From positions 248,001-312,000 of the forward strand of contig NZ_JARXXA010000001.1 of assembly GCF_029892785.1 (NCBI RefSeq): a DNA stretch of 64,000 nucleotides, written 5' to 3'. The DNA is from Parabacteroides sp. PH5-46 (lineage in GTDB: Bacteria; Bacteroidota; Bacteroidia; Bacteroidales; Tannerellaceae). A model generated the notes under the pieces. It was given only the letters and a program-made list of their open reading frames with translations, searched no databases and was not told where the DNA came from. The stretch's first letter is position 1, and every line of letters begins with the position of its first letter. Shown piece after piece: positions 51,275 to 60,231 of this stretch. The position numbers were made by a program, and so were the translations under genes.

Positions 51275-52186
51275 TCAAACCTCCAGTGCCCCGGTAAGTT
51301 CGGAAACTGACTTAAAGCCGAATTGATCGCAATATGCATTCAATCCGTTGATTATTTTGACGGAAGCGGTGGGATCGATGAAATTGTAAGTACCTACTTG
51401 TATGGCAGTTGCTCCGGCAAGCATAAATTCTACGGCATCTTTCCAGTTGGAGATACCTCCCAGTCCGATGATAGGAATTTTTACGGCTTTATAGGTTTGC
51501 CATACCATTCGCAGGGCGATGGGTTTAACGCATGGTCCGGAAAGGCCGCCGGTTATTGTAGATAATATAGGTTTCCTTTTCATCGGGTCAATAGCCATTC
51601 CCAACAAGGTGTTTATCAGCGAAACAGCGTCGGCTCCTTCAGTTTCTACAGCCTTGGCAATCTCGGTAATGTCTGTTACATTAGGAGAAAGTTTTACAAT
51701 AAGTACCTTAGGATATACCTTGCGTACGGCGCGTACTACTTCTGCTGCTCCGGCACAAGTTACCCCAAAAGCCATGCCTCCTTGCTTTACATTCGGGCAC
51801 GAAATATTCAGCTCTATGGCAGGGATCTGTTCCAGAGCGGCTATTTTTTCGGCGCATTCCACATACGATTCTATCGATGAACCACTTACATTTACAATCA
51901 TATGTGTATTATAATCCTTGATTTTGGGATATATATGGTCTACAAAGTAGTCCGCCCCTTTGTTTTGAAGCCCTACGGCATTTAGCATACCGGCCGGGGT
52001 TTCGGCCATCCGGGGATAAGGATTGCCTTCGCGATGTTCAATGGTGGTCCCTTTTACAAATATACCTCCCAATCGTTCAATATCCATGAAATCAGCATAT
52101 TCCGTACCATATCCAAAGGTTCCGGAAGCTGTCATCACCGGATTTTTCAGTGGCAAGTTGCCTATATTTACTCTTAAATCTGCCAT
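51275..52186 (-). CDS. pyrD: Dihydroorotate dehydrogenase, class 1B catalytic subunit
   Basis: 303 aa. FMN barrel with [14 protein letters not shown], catalytic-loop cysteine in [13 protein letters not shown], and [20 protein letters not shown]. Oxidises dihydroorotate to orotate using NAD+ through PyrK. Overlaps pyrK by 13 nt and follows it on the minus strand. Confidence 0.95.
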   Translation of the reverse strand: MADLRVNIGNLPLKNPVMTASGTFGYGTEYADFMDIERLGGIFVKGTTIEHREGNPYPRMAETPAGMLNAVGLQNKGADYFVDHIYPKIKDYNTHMIVNVSGSSIESYVECAEKIAALEQIPAIELNISCPNVKQGGMAFGVTCAGAAEVVRAVRKVYPKVLIVKLSPNVTDITEIAKAVETEGADAVSLINTLLGMAIDPMKRKPILSTITGGLSGPCVKPIALRMVWQTYKAVKIPIIGLGGISNWKDAVEFMLAGATAIQVGTYNFIDPTASVKIINGLNAYCDQFGFKSVSELTGALEV

Positions 52187-52953
52187 TTTAATTTGTCTAT
52201 GTTAAAAACAGGACCTTCCGTGCATACACAAACATGTCCTTTGGTGGTTTGTTCTACGCAGCACAGGCAGGCACCTATACCGCAAGCCATTGTGTTTTCA
52301 AGGGATACCTCGCATGGGATAGATTGCGAAACCGCGTATCGGGCAACCGCCATCATCATGGGTTTGGGCCCGCAGGTGTAAATCCGGTGAAAACGTACTT
52401 TAGTCAGTATATGATGGTCGGTAACATATCCTTTATCACCGATAGAACCGTCTTCTGTTGTGATAAGTACGCTGCCGAGTTTACGGAAATCATCCAGCTG
52501 TATCAAGTCCTTTTGAGAACGGGCACCCAGTAAAAAGGTTGGTTCTACTCCGGCTTCCTTTTTCAGGTAATTTCCCAGAAAGAGCATCGGCGCCATTCCT
52601 ACACCGCCTCCGATCAATAGGGACTTTTCTGACTTTATTCCAGGAATGCTGAAACTATTTCCCAGCGGAAGCAACAAATTCATCGTATCGCCGGGTTTGT
52701 ATCTGGCCATGGCTCTGGTTCCGTCGCCAATTTTCTGTACAAGCAGCCAAACTTCGTTTTTCTCTTTGTCATAGAAGTTTATGGAAATAGGGCGGCGAAG
52801 AAAAGTTGTGGGAGACCTGTCTACCTGTACTTGCACGAATTGTCCCGGAAGCATTTCGGGCAATTTCTCGTCGGAAGTCAGTTTCAGCAGGCAATAATTA
52901 GAATGAAGGTCCTTGTTTTCAGTCACCTTCATGTCAAGCATGTACTTCTTCAT
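52174..52953 (-). CDS. pyrK: Dihydroorotate dehydrogenase electron-transfer subunit
   Basis: 259 aa. FAD domain ([12 protein letters not shown]), NAD-binding [11 protein letters not shown], and a C-terminal 2Fe-2S ligand set [20 protein letters not shown]. Partners with PyrD in a heterotetramer. First gene of the pyrK-pyrD unit; -7 box 32 bp upstream. Confidence 0.94.
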   Translation of the reverse strand: MKKYMLDMKVTENKDLHSNYCLLKLTSDEKLPEMLPGQFVQVQVDRSPTTFLRRPISINFYDKEKNEVWLLVQKIGDGTRAMARYKPGDTMNLLLPLGNSFSIPGIKSEKSLLIGGGVGMAPMLFLGNYLKKEAGVEPTFLLGARSQKDLIQLDDFRKLGSVLITTEDGSIGDKGYVTDHHILTKVRFHRIYTCGPKPMMMAVARYAVSQSIPCEVSLENTMACGIGACLCCVEQTTKGHVCVCTEGPVFNIDKLKWQI

Positions 52954-52984
52954 ATATTAAAGTATATCAATATCAAATCGAATA

Positions 52985-52992
52985 CAAAGATA
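52985..52992 (-). promoter_or_regulatory. -7 box for pyrK-pyrD
   Basis: TATCTTTG on the minus strand; leader about 25 nt. Confidence 0.45.
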
Positions 52993-53024
52993 CATGATTC
53001 GTACAATAGTTTGTAGTAGCAGGC

Positions 53025-53498
53025 TCAGTCTTTCTCGTTTTTTTCGGGAATAAATGTTTCAAACGTATTATCGGTGTAATATATCATAATTTTGCTAATA
53101 ATTCTCGACTCAGTTTTTTTTGGTATAACTACCTCTGTAAAAAGGTCTTTACCCTCAATTTGAGGCTTCTCAACCTCCATTTTCGGGCGATATTCGGGAG
53201 CGTCCTGTACTTTGGGTCGATTTTCGGGCAAATTTTGAGGGTTACTTTCAAATAAATCCTGTTGTTTGGGCGAACTGGTAGGTGGGGTATTCCGCATCAT
53301 ACTTCCAACTCCCGATAATAACCAGTCCGGATCCACATATTTAAATTTATCAAGAATTTTCTTATACACATCAATGCTTACATTATTTCTTTCTTTTAGT
53401 ATATGAGACATAGCGGCACGTTGTATACCTATCATATCTGCAAAACTGGTAGACGTAAGTCTTTCATGTCTCATTATTTCTTCGATCCTTGCTTTCAT
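53025..53498 (-). CDS. XRE-like HTH regulator
   Basis: 157 aa. N-terminal HTH (LTSTSFADMIGIQRAAMSHI with LKERNNVSIDVYKKILDKF) of the Cro/CI type, then a Pro/Gln-rich linker and a short charged C-terminal segment. Conserved in Bacteroidales as I recall, with unknown target. Faces a gene-free kilobase containing TACAAATGTA-type palindromes, possible operator sites. Confidence 0.85.
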   Translation of the reverse strand: MKARIEEIMRHERLTSTSFADMIGIQRAAMSHILKERNNVSIDVYKKILDKFKYVDPDWLLSGVGSMMRNTPPTSSPKQQDLFESNPQNLPENRPKVQDAPEYRPKMEVEKPQIEGKDLFTEVVIPKKTESRIISKIMIYYTDNTFETFIPEKNEKD

Positions 53499-53562
53499 AA
53501 TATGTAAATTACTGACAAAATGACTTATTTATATATAAGTGTAACTTCTAAATACCATGTTA

Positions 53563-53570
53563 CAAATATA
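53563..53570 (-). promoter_or_regulatory. -7 box for HTH regulator
   Basis: TATATTTG on the minus strand within TACAAATATA, itself close to the palindromes nearby, so self-repression is possible. Confidence 0.4.
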
Positions 53571-54111
53571 AACAATTTATTTAGAAAACGAAATATATAA
53601 TTATAAAAATATACTTTACAAATGTAATATATGAATATATAAAGATAAACAATACAATTGTAAACTAGTAAATAATCATAAATATCATATTAAAGTAAAA
53701 CTTTAAAATATTATCTTAAAGTGATGGCTATAAGCATATAAAATATTCATATATATCCGTATTTAAGCCTAAATTTAGGATTGTACCCCCTACCCGCCCC
53801 TAATCTATCATATAGTTAATGTATTACTTTATAAAATGATCATATTTTACTGGTTTATATCATATTAAATAGAGATTATACAATAATATAATCAATATAG
53901 AACATATATAAATGTATACATTTATAATTCTAATCAGGTCTATATCTGTGTTTATTATTGTAGATACAAATGTAAATTTACGAATATTCAGATTAAAACA
54001 TTTGTATATTTACATTTGTAAACCTACTTCAAATAAACAATTCTTACCTATAACAATTCTATAATATATATTTCTGTCAAATTGGCGGATATATCCTATT
54101 GTAAACAAAAA

Positions 54112-54148
54112 GCCGAACAGGCATAACTTATCGCCTCCGGATTTTTTT
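54112..54148 (+). terminator. Plus-strand terminator without a known gene
   Basis: GCCGAACAGGC pairs with GCCTCCGG around ATAACTTATC, with internal bulge, followed by seven T. Nearest upstream -7 box is TACATTTG at 54011-54018. Confidence 0.55.
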
Positions 54149-54401
54149 CCTTACAGCTTTGCCTAATTTAATATTACACCCTAACCTTCAAATTTGAGCG
54201 ATTTTCCGGGTCATTGGAGAGCCTGCTTGCAAAAAACGGCTGAATTTGGCACTTTGTTTTTTTCGATAAGTAATGATTTTGAAAATAAAAATGATAAATC
54301 GAACGTATAATTATTTATTCCCTATCTATTATATTGCATTATATGTTTAAAACTATCTTATTGGTATTTTTTCTTCCCTCATAATTTCACTCTTTTTTTG
54401 C

Positions 54402-54509
54402 AAAAAACTAAAAGTTTCATCTGGATGAGAATAAATTCTCATGCCGTTGAGAAAAAAGTTTCATGCCGATGAGAATTTTTTCTCACCCGCATGAGAACTT
54501 TTTCTCAAC
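54402..54509. repeat. Multi-hairpin repeat, copy 2
   Basis: AAAAAACTAAAAGTTTCATC then TGGATGAGAA and GCCGTTGAGAAAAA, as at 40926; the right half diverges but keeps TGAGAA/TTCTCA hairpins. It ends just before the holA stop. Confidence 0.75.
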
Positions 54510-54530
54510 GAATAAAAATAAATGAAATTT

Positions 54531-55553
54531 TTAGTGTAATATTCTATACAGTAGCTCTTTAAGGAGTTCTCCGTCTGGTGTAGAATTGTTATCTACTCCT
54601 TTGGCTTGTGCATCTGTATTGCGGATGTCGCTAATCAGGTTGAAGGTTTTCATGGCCGAATAGTTTTTAAGGCCGGCTATATAGTCTTTGGTCTGATAGG
54701 CATTGTACAGGTCTAGAGCACTCATGATGCCCCTTTCCGACCGGTCTTTGGCGTAGTGGCAGATTAACAGGTTGGAGAAATAATTAAATAATACAGGAAG
54801 GGTCATCGTCAGCGGATTGTTCTTGGGGTTCTTTTCAAAGTACTGAGCAATCCTGTTTGCCTTTAGAATATCTTTTGAGGTAATGGCGTTGAGCAATTCG
54901 AAGTTATTGTATTCTTTGCTTATACCAATGTTTTGCTCTACCAGCTCGGGCGTGATCCGTTTAGGAGTATTTTCAGGCATTAAAATAGCCAGTTTATCAA
55001 GTTCTTTGCTTAGCCGGCTCAGATCATTTCCTAAGAAATCAGATAACATTTGTGCAGCTTTCGGGTCGATAGTTGTGGATCGTTGTTGTAAAAACGTAAC
55101 GATGAAAGCGGGCATTTTGTAGTCCTTGATCTTATTGGAGGTAAACAAGATACCGTTTTTGTCAATCGCGTTCGCCAGGGACTTACGTCGGTCTAATGCC
55201 TTGTATTTATAGTTGATTACCAGAACGGTAGACTTTAACGGATTGGCTGCATAGTTGCTTAGTAATTCTATATTACGTATCAGTTGCGCCTCGCGAACCA
55301 CCACCAGCTGGTATTCCGACATCATGGGGAAGCGGCGCGCGGCATTGAGTACTTGTACGGCATCGGTATCGGCTCCGTAGAGGATGGTTTGGTTAAAATC
55401 ACGTTCGGATTCGTTCAGTACAGTTTCAATCAACAGTTCAGTCAGCTTGTCGATAAAGTAAGGTTCTTCACCCATAAAACAGTAGATGGGTTGAAACTTT
55501 CGTGCCCGGATATCCTGGGCGATTTCGTCGAAGGTATATTCTTTTTTAGCCAT
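54531..55553 (-). CDS. holA: DNA polymerase III delta subunit
   Basis: 340 aa. AAA-like clamp-loader wrench: the opening KFQPIYCFMGEEPYFIDKLT and the later LGNDLSRLSKELDKLAIL match HolA. Opens the sliding clamp during replication. Its start is 10 nt beyond the amn stop, suggesting one transcript amn-holA. Confidence 0.9.
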   Translation of the reverse strand: MAKKEYTFDEIAQDIRARKFQPIYCFMGEEPYFIDKLTELLIETVLNESERDFNQTILYGADTDAVQVLNAARRFPMMSEYQLVVVREAQLIRNIELLSNYAANPLKSTVLVINYKYKALDRRKSLANAIDKNGILFTSNKIKDYKMPAFIVTFLQQRSTTIDPKAAQMLSDFLGNDLSRLSKELDKLAILMPENTPKRITPELVEQNIGISKEYNNFELLNAITSKDILKANRIAQYFEKNPKNNPLTMTLPVLFNYFSNLLICHYAKDRSERGIMSALDLYNAYQTKDYIAGLKNYSAMKTFNLISDIRNTDAQAKGVDNNSTPDGELLKELLYRILH

Positions 55554-55563
55554 AAACTATTGT

Positions 55564-56340
55564 TTACCAACTGAAACGGATATGGCGAATTGTTTTCTTT
55601 CCGTCGATAATTTGTTGCAATGCCTGAATCCCCATTGTTACATGTCCTTTGGCATATAGCTGGGTAACCTTGCGGTCGCTTTCTTCGGTTTTCACCCCTT
55701 CCTCCAGCATAGGCTTGTCCGATATCATCAGGAGGGCTCCGGTAGGTATTTCGTTGGCAAATCCGGCAGTCAGCAAAGTAGCTGTTTCCATGTCTATACC
55801 GGTGGCATGGGTTTTTTTGAGGTATTCTTTAAAGGTGTCGTCGTACTCCCACACGCGGCGGTTGGTGGTGTATACCGTGCCGGTCCAGTAGTCGTGCCCG
55901 TTATCACGGATAGCCGAAGAAATAGCACGCAGCATGGAAAAGGCCGGCAGCGACGGTACCTCGGGCGGCAGGTATTCGTTGGATGTTCCTTCGCCCCGGA
56001 TCGCAGCAATGGGTAATACAAAATCCCCTTCTTTATTGGCCTTCTTCAATCCTCCGCATTTGCCTAAAAACAAAACAGCTTTGGGCTTAATGGCTGATAA
56101 TAAGTCCATAATAGTAGCCGCATTGGCGCTTCCCATCCCGAAGTTTATAATCATAATCTTACCGTAAGAGGCATTAGGCATGGAGCTTTTCAGGCCTTGG
56201 ATCTCTACATTGAAATGCTCGGCAAACAGCTCTACATACTTGGTGAAGTTGGTAAGTAAGATATAGTCGGTGAATTCTTCCAGGGGTCTGTTGGTATAGC
56301 GGGGTAACCAATTTTCTACGATCTCTTGTTTTGTCTTCAT
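55564..56340 (-). CDS. amn: AMP nucleosidase
   Basis: 258 aa. Nucleoside phosphorylase-type fold with VLFLGKCGGLKKANKEGDFV, TGIDMETATLL (catalytic Met-Glu pair) and LMISDKPMLEEGVKTEESD. Short form without the N-terminal regulatory domain of E. coli Amn, usual for Bacteroidetes. Cleaves AMP to adenine and ribose 5-phosphate. Divergent from the endonuclease-like gene. Confidence 0.88.
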   Translation of the reverse strand: MKTKQEIVENWLPRYTNRPLEEFTDYILLTNFTKYVELFAEHFNVEIQGLKSSMPNASYGKIMIINFGMGSANAATIMDLLSAIKPKAVLFLGKCGGLKKANKEGDFVLPIAAIRGEGTSNEYLPPEVPSLPAFSMLRAISSAIRDNGHDYWTGTVYTTNRRVWEYDDTFKEYLKKTHATGIDMETATLLTAGFANEIPTGALLMISDKPMLEEGVKTEESDRKVTQLYAKGHVTMGIQALQQIIDGKKTIRHIRFSW

Positions 56341-56348
56341 ATAAAAAC

Positions 56349-56379
56349 TAACTTTGTTTCTTGTATAAATGCAAAGATA
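56349..56379. promoter_or_regulatory. Divergent -7 boxes for amn and HSDR_N-like gene
   Basis: Plus TAACTTTG (56349-56356) for the gene at 56384; minus TATCTTTG (56372-56379) for amn. The boxes lie only 15 bp apart, so the promoters overlap. Confidence 0.45.
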
Positions 56380-56383
56380 CTAA

Positions 56384-56839
56384 ATGCTCTCTTTAAATTT
56401 GCCAGGATTCGACGCGAAAGTGACACAAAAGGATGGAAAGCCATTTATTTTCGATTCTTTGCGACGCAAATATGTTGCCCTTACTCCCGAGGAATGGGTA
56501 AGGCAGCACTTTATCAACTACCTGGTTGCCGAAAAGAAATACCCGAAGGAACTGCTGGCCAATGAAATTACGATCAAACTGAATGGTACGACTAAACGTT
56601 GTGATACAATCGTATATAATCGCTTCTTAGCCCCGATTATGATCATAGAGTATAAAGCCCCCTCCGTACCGGTAAAAAGGGCTGTATTTGACCAAATAGC
56701 ACGTTATAACGCCTCATTAAGGGTGCGCTACCTGATCGTAAGTAACGGTATGCAACATTTTTGCTGCCGGATTGATTATGACACTCAGACCTATACTTTC
56801 CTGGAATCCCTGCCCGCTTACGATGAATTGGGCGAATAA
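56384..56839 (+). CDS. Small type I restriction R N-terminal-like endonuclease domain
   Basis: 151 aa, a stand-alone HSDR_N-type PD-(D/E)xK fold: Asp in RCDTIVY and the E-x-K pair in MIIEYKAPS, with Q in the helix FDQIARYNA. No helicase, methylase or specificity subunit nearby. Function unknown; in Bacteroidetes such single domains are widespread beside housekeeping genes, so it may be a repair or RNA/DNA processing nuclease. Convergent with the GH9 gene with no gap. Confidence 0.82.
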   Translation: MLSLNLPGFDAKVTQKDGKPFIFDSLRRKYVALTPEEWVRQHFINYLVAEKKYPKELLANEITIKLNGTTKRCDTIVYNRFLAPIMIIEYKAPSVPVKRAVFDQIARYNASLRVRYLIVSNGMQHFCCRIDYDTQTYTFLESLPAYDELGE

Positions 56840-58621
56840 TCACTTTTCCAAAGAAGCGTCTAAAGCAGCTGAGAAATAAGTAAATAGACCTTGCCAGTTA
56901 ATAGCCATCTCATTGGAAGCATATGAAGCCTGGTCGTCTACATAGCATTCGTCAGGGATATCGGAAGGATATTCGCACTTGTCTTGCTTGCCAGGATTAG
57001 GCCCTCCAATCAGGAGTCCGGGAATGGGTTCTACGATATCGTCACTGGCCGACAGGCGGTGGTGCGGATGCATCGGGCTCTTATATCCGAAACCGGTTAT
57101 GTAGCAGTAGCCAGTGGCATTTCTTCCCAGAATATAATCCATGTTGGAGAGGGCGGCTGTCTGGTACTTCTTGTCACCGGTCAGCAACCAAGCATATAGA
57201 AAAGCAATTCCCTGGTTTGAAGCGGCATCGGAATTACATCCCCAGAAAAAGTCTTTCGCTTCTCGTCCGTACGGAGCAGCATAGGGTGACATCTCCAAAT
57301 TGCGGACAGCACTTTCCGTGTAGTCCAATAATAGGGATTTCATCCTGTTAGCCAGTTCCTTTCCCCTTTCGTCGAATGAGCCTCCGTAGCGGATAAACGT
57401 AAGGCACCCCATGCCGGCCACTCGGCTCCAAACAGGAGGAGTAAATTGCTCGGGGGCAATTTGCTCGGCTATTTCCAGGTATTTATCTTCTCCGGTGGTG
57501 ACGTATAGTTCGCTGGCTGCCCAGAAGAATTCATCTTCAGCCGAGCGATCGCCATAAGCGCCTGTCTGTATAGCCGGTTCATATTTTTTGTTCAGTTCTT
57601 CCTGACGGTAAAGTGCCAGTGGATTCTTTGATGCCCACTCGAAAGCCCGACGCGAAGCAGCAAGCATTTTGTCCGAATAGCCGGGATAGTCTTCTTCTAC
57701 TGTCGTGAAGATACGGGCGGCCTGTGCCATAGAAGCGGCAAAATCCAAAGAGGCAGTAACAGACTTGGTGATGACGTATCGTTGTTGCTGGCAATCTTCC
57801 GGTTTGATAAAGCCCTCAAAGTTAGGAGTCGTTAGCTTGTGGTAAACGCCTCCGTCGGCAGGGTCTTGCATGGTGAGCATCCAGTCGATGTTCCAGGCTA
57901 CTTCGTCCAACAAATCGGGAGTAGTATTTCCACTCTCCGGAATATTGGTATTCATTTGTAACACATACTCAGGATAATCTTCAAGTAATGAAAGCAGTAC
58001 ACCTACCGTAAAACCGGAGTTGACAATATACTTGTTGTAGTCTCCCGCATCATACCAGCCTTTGGAAGAAGATATAATCGTTCCGGCAGGCCTTTTAGGA
58101 GAAACCGCCGAAGGGTGTATCATAACTTGATCGTCCGGATGGGCGAAGGGTCGATGCCACTTGCCGGCATAGGTTTCTTCAATCGGGGTAGACATCCGTT
58201 GGTAGTAGAAACCTTTCAGACTAGCCAGGGTAACGTCTTGCAGCAAATGCTCTTTGACAACAAAAGGTTGCGACTTACCAATACCCAGTATCTCTATCTG
58301 ATATTCTCCCGGAGTGTCTAAAGCAGAAAAAGAAAGAACAGTTGTTTTCTTAGGAGAGAAGGACGAAGAGCGAGAGACAGATAGCAAACCTCTGTATACG
58401 ATCTTACTAGTCTGAAGATCCCTGATCTCAAACTTTTTATAAGCCCCCTTATCGGATGCCACAATTGCTGTTTTTTCTTCGGACGGATAAAACCCGATTT
58501 GATTCAGGCGAATCAAGTCACTGACGGGAAGTTCCTTATGTGAACAGGATGTTAAAACTAAAAATGATACTAGAAGTAAAGATATTGTTTTGCCAAATTG
58601 ATCAAGGGTTGAGTTGTGCAT
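56840..58621 (-). CDS. GH9-family glycoside hydrolase lipoprotein
   Basis: 593 aa from ATG 58621 (a longer frame to 58678 puts 19 basic residues before the signal peptide). Lipobox LVLTSC, an Ig-like N-terminal domain (RLNQIGFYPSEEKTAIVA), then the (alpha/alpha)6 GH9 barrel: GWYDAGDYNKYIV with the catalytic-base aspartates and ASYASNEMAINW with the acid glutamate. Hydrolyses beta-1,4-glucans or related hemicellulose at the cell surface by family. No SusC/D pair or regulator adjacent, so it is not in a typical utilisation locus. Confidence 0.92.
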   Translation of the reverse strand: MHNSTLDQFGKTISLLLVSFLVLTSCSHKELPVSDLIRLNQIGFYPSEEKTAIVASDKGAYKKFEIRDLQTSKIVYRGLLSVSRSSSFSPKKTTVLSFSALDTPGEYQIEILGIGKSQPFVVKEHLLQDVTLASLKGFYYQRMSTPIEETYAGKWHRPFAHPDDQVMIHPSAVSPKRPAGTIISSSKGWYDAGDYNKYIVNSGFTVGVLLSLLEDYPEYVLQMNTNIPESGNTTPDLLDEVAWNIDWMLTMQDPADGGVYHKLTTPNFEGFIKPEDCQQQRYVITKSVTASLDFAASMAQAARIFTTVEEDYPGYSDKMLAASRRAFEWASKNPLALYRQEELNKKYEPAIQTGAYGDRSAEDEFFWAASELYVTTGEDKYLEIAEQIAPEQFTPPVWSRVAGMGCLTFIRYGGSFDERGKELANRMKSLLLDYTESAVRNLEMSPYAAPYGREAKDFFWGCNSDAASNQGIAFLYAWLLTGDKKYQTAALSNMDYILGRNATGYCYITGFGYKSPMHPHHRLSASDDIVEPIPGLLIGGPNPGKQDKCEYPSDIPDECYVDDQASYASNEMAINWQGLFTYFSAALDASLEK

Positions 58622-58799
58622 AATTTGAATATTTAATATGATATACGGAGTCCTGACTTTGCGTTTCCGAGTTTTCATAGTAAACAGAATTCTTCTCCAT
58701 AGTAGGTGTAATTACAGGTTGCTTTGTTTCTTCTTTCTTATTAAAGAAAAAAGAATAGCCGAGAATTATCAGAAAAAAAGATAGTATAAGAGGCTTCAT
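58602..58799 (-). CDS. Possible small membrane-anchored peptide before GH9 gene
   Basis: 65 aa beginning MKPLILSFFLIILGYSFFF, a signal or membrane anchor, then polar sequence with no motif. It overlaps the chosen GH9 start by 20 nt on the same strand, as translation-coupled genes do. It could equally be a non-coding frame. Confidence 0.4.
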   Translation of the reverse strand: MKPLILSFFLIILGYSFFFNKKEETKQPVITPTMEKNSVYYENSETQSQDSVYHIKYSNYAQLNP

Positions 58800-58877
58800 A
58801 AATAAAAATTTTGATGGCTATATTAACAAAGATGTAATTTAAACGCATAATGCTGCATTATATTGTATAAAAAGAAT

Positions 58878-58912
58878 GAAAAAAGCAGGAATTATCAGAA
58901 ATCCCTGCTTTT
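58878..58912 (-). terminator. Terminator of the nqr operon
   Basis: On the minus strand AAAGCAGGGATTT and CCTGCTTTTTTC form a stem with T-run, 32 nt after the nqrF stop. Confidence 0.7.
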
Positions 58913-58943
58913 CTTCTTTATTATAAGATCGTATTCTTACATC

Positions 58944-60206
58944 TTATGCTCCGAAATCGTCGAACATCAACATTTCAGGAGGTACACCCAGGCTGTCGAG
59001 CATTACCTTAACAGCATTGGCCATTGGTCCGGGACCGCACATGTAGTATTCAATATCTTCAGGAGCATCATGCTCTACCAGATAATGATCATGGATTACC
59101 TGATGGATAAATCCTACATAACCAGTCCAGTTATCTTCCGGACGAGGTTCAGACAAGGCGATATTGAACTTGAAATTCGGGAATTCTTTCTCGATTGCGC
59201 GGAAGTCTTCTTCGTAGAATATTTCAGCTTTCGAACGAGCTCCGTACCAGTAAGATATCTTACGGTCGGTAATCTTCAGCGTATTGAATATATGCAATAA
59301 GTGAGAACGCAATGGAGCCATACCGGCACCACCTCCGATGTAAAGCATTTCGCGCTTCGTATCTAAGATGTGGAAGTCTCCGTAAGGACCTGACATCATT
59401 ACTTTATCACCCGGTTTCAAGTTGAAGATATAGGAAGAACCTATACCCGGTTTAATACCTGCCTTCCAGCCGTTTGTAGCCCGGTCGAACGGAGGTGTTG
59501 CGATACGTACGTTCAGGGTAATGATATTTCCTTCGGCAGGATAGTTAGCCATGGAGTATGCACGTACGGTTTCTTCTTCATTCTTGCAAGCCAGATCCCA
59601 CATCTTGAATTTATCCCATTCCGGTTTGAAAGGAGCTTCTACATCGAAGTCTGTGAATTTCAAATCATATGTAGGAATCTTGATCTGGGCATAGCTACCC
59701 GGTTTGAAGTTCATCACTTCGCCTTCGGGAAGTCTCACGGTAAATTCTTTGATGAATGAAGCTACGTTATGGTTGGATACAACAGTACACTCCCACTCTT
59801 TTACTCCGAATACTTCTTCGGGCACCTGTATTTTGATGTCTTCTTTGATCTTTGTCTGACAGCCTAAGCGCCAGTTGTCTTTGATCTGTTTGCGGCTGAA
59901 GAACCCAACTTCGGTAGGCAGGATATTTCCGCCACCTTCGGGAACCTGACAGCGACACTGTCCGCAGCTACCGCTACCCCCACAGGCTGAAGACAGGAAA
60001 ATCCCCTGGCCTTGCAGAGCGCTGATTACTGTCCCACCCATCGGAACCTCGAACTCTTTCTCATCATTTACCACCACTTTTACGTTGCCGGATGGTATCA
60101 GTTTTGCTTTTGCAATCAGTAAGGCTCCTACCAGGATCAGGGTGATTATCAAAAAGATGATAGCTCCTGCCATAATGGTAAGTCCGCCTGACATTAATAT
60201 TATCAT
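58944..60206 (-). CDS. nqrF: Na+-translocating NADH:quinone reductase subunit F
   Basis: 420 aa. N-terminal membrane anchor, 2Fe-2S domain with CGGSGSCGQC and a later cysteine (LGCQTK), FAD-binding RAYSMANYP and NADH-binding YIGGGAGMAPLRSH. The entry point for electrons from NADH. Last gene of the operon. Full family length. Confidence 0.95.
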   Translation of the reverse strand: MIILMSGGLTIMAGAIIFLIITLILVGALLIAKAKLIPSGNVKVVVNDEKEFEVPMGGTVISALQGQGIFLSSACGGSGSCGQCRCQVPEGGGNILPTEVGFFSRKQIKDNWRLGCQTKIKEDIKIQVPEEVFGVKEWECTVVSNHNVASFIKEFTVRLPEGEVMNFKPGSYAQIKIPTYDLKFTDFDVEAPFKPEWDKFKMWDLACKNEEETVRAYSMANYPAEGNIITLNVRIATPPFDRATNGWKAGIKPGIGSSYIFNLKPGDKVMMSGPYGDFHILDTKREMLYIGGGAGMAPLRSHLLHIFNTLKITDRKISYWYGARSKAEIFYEEDFRAIEKEFPNFKFNIALSEPRPEDNWTGYVGFIHQVIHDHYLVEHDAPEDIEYYMCGPGPMANAVKVMLDSLGVPPEMLMFDDFGA

Positions 60207-60231
60207 AATTCTTGTATTTCGCTGTTAAAAA

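Larger units (their letters stand above)
53499..54530. other. Gene-free AT-rich kilobase
   Basis: No gene of either strand is convincing. It contains palindromes TTTACAAATGTAA (53615-53627), TACAATTGTA (53653-53662), TATAAATGTATACATTTATA (53907-53926), TACAAATGTAAA (53965-53976) and TTTACATTTGTAAA (54009-54022); a terminator at 54112-54148; and a multi-hairpin repeat at 54402-54509. No DnaA box cluster was seen. Confidence 0.65.

Noticed and set aside
53499-54530. Replication origin in the AT-rich kilobase
   Set aside because: No cluster of TTATCCACA-type DnaA boxes and no dnaA or dnaN neighbours; holA alone is not evidence.
56840-58621. Polysaccharide utilisation locus around the GH9 gene
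   Set aside because: No susC/susD pair, sensor or second carbohydrate enzyme next to it; the TonB receptor at 15146 is 40 kb away.
58863-59300. 145-codon plus-strand frame over the nqrF end
   Set aside because: Antisense to the conserved NAD-binding end of nqrF and across the operon terminator.
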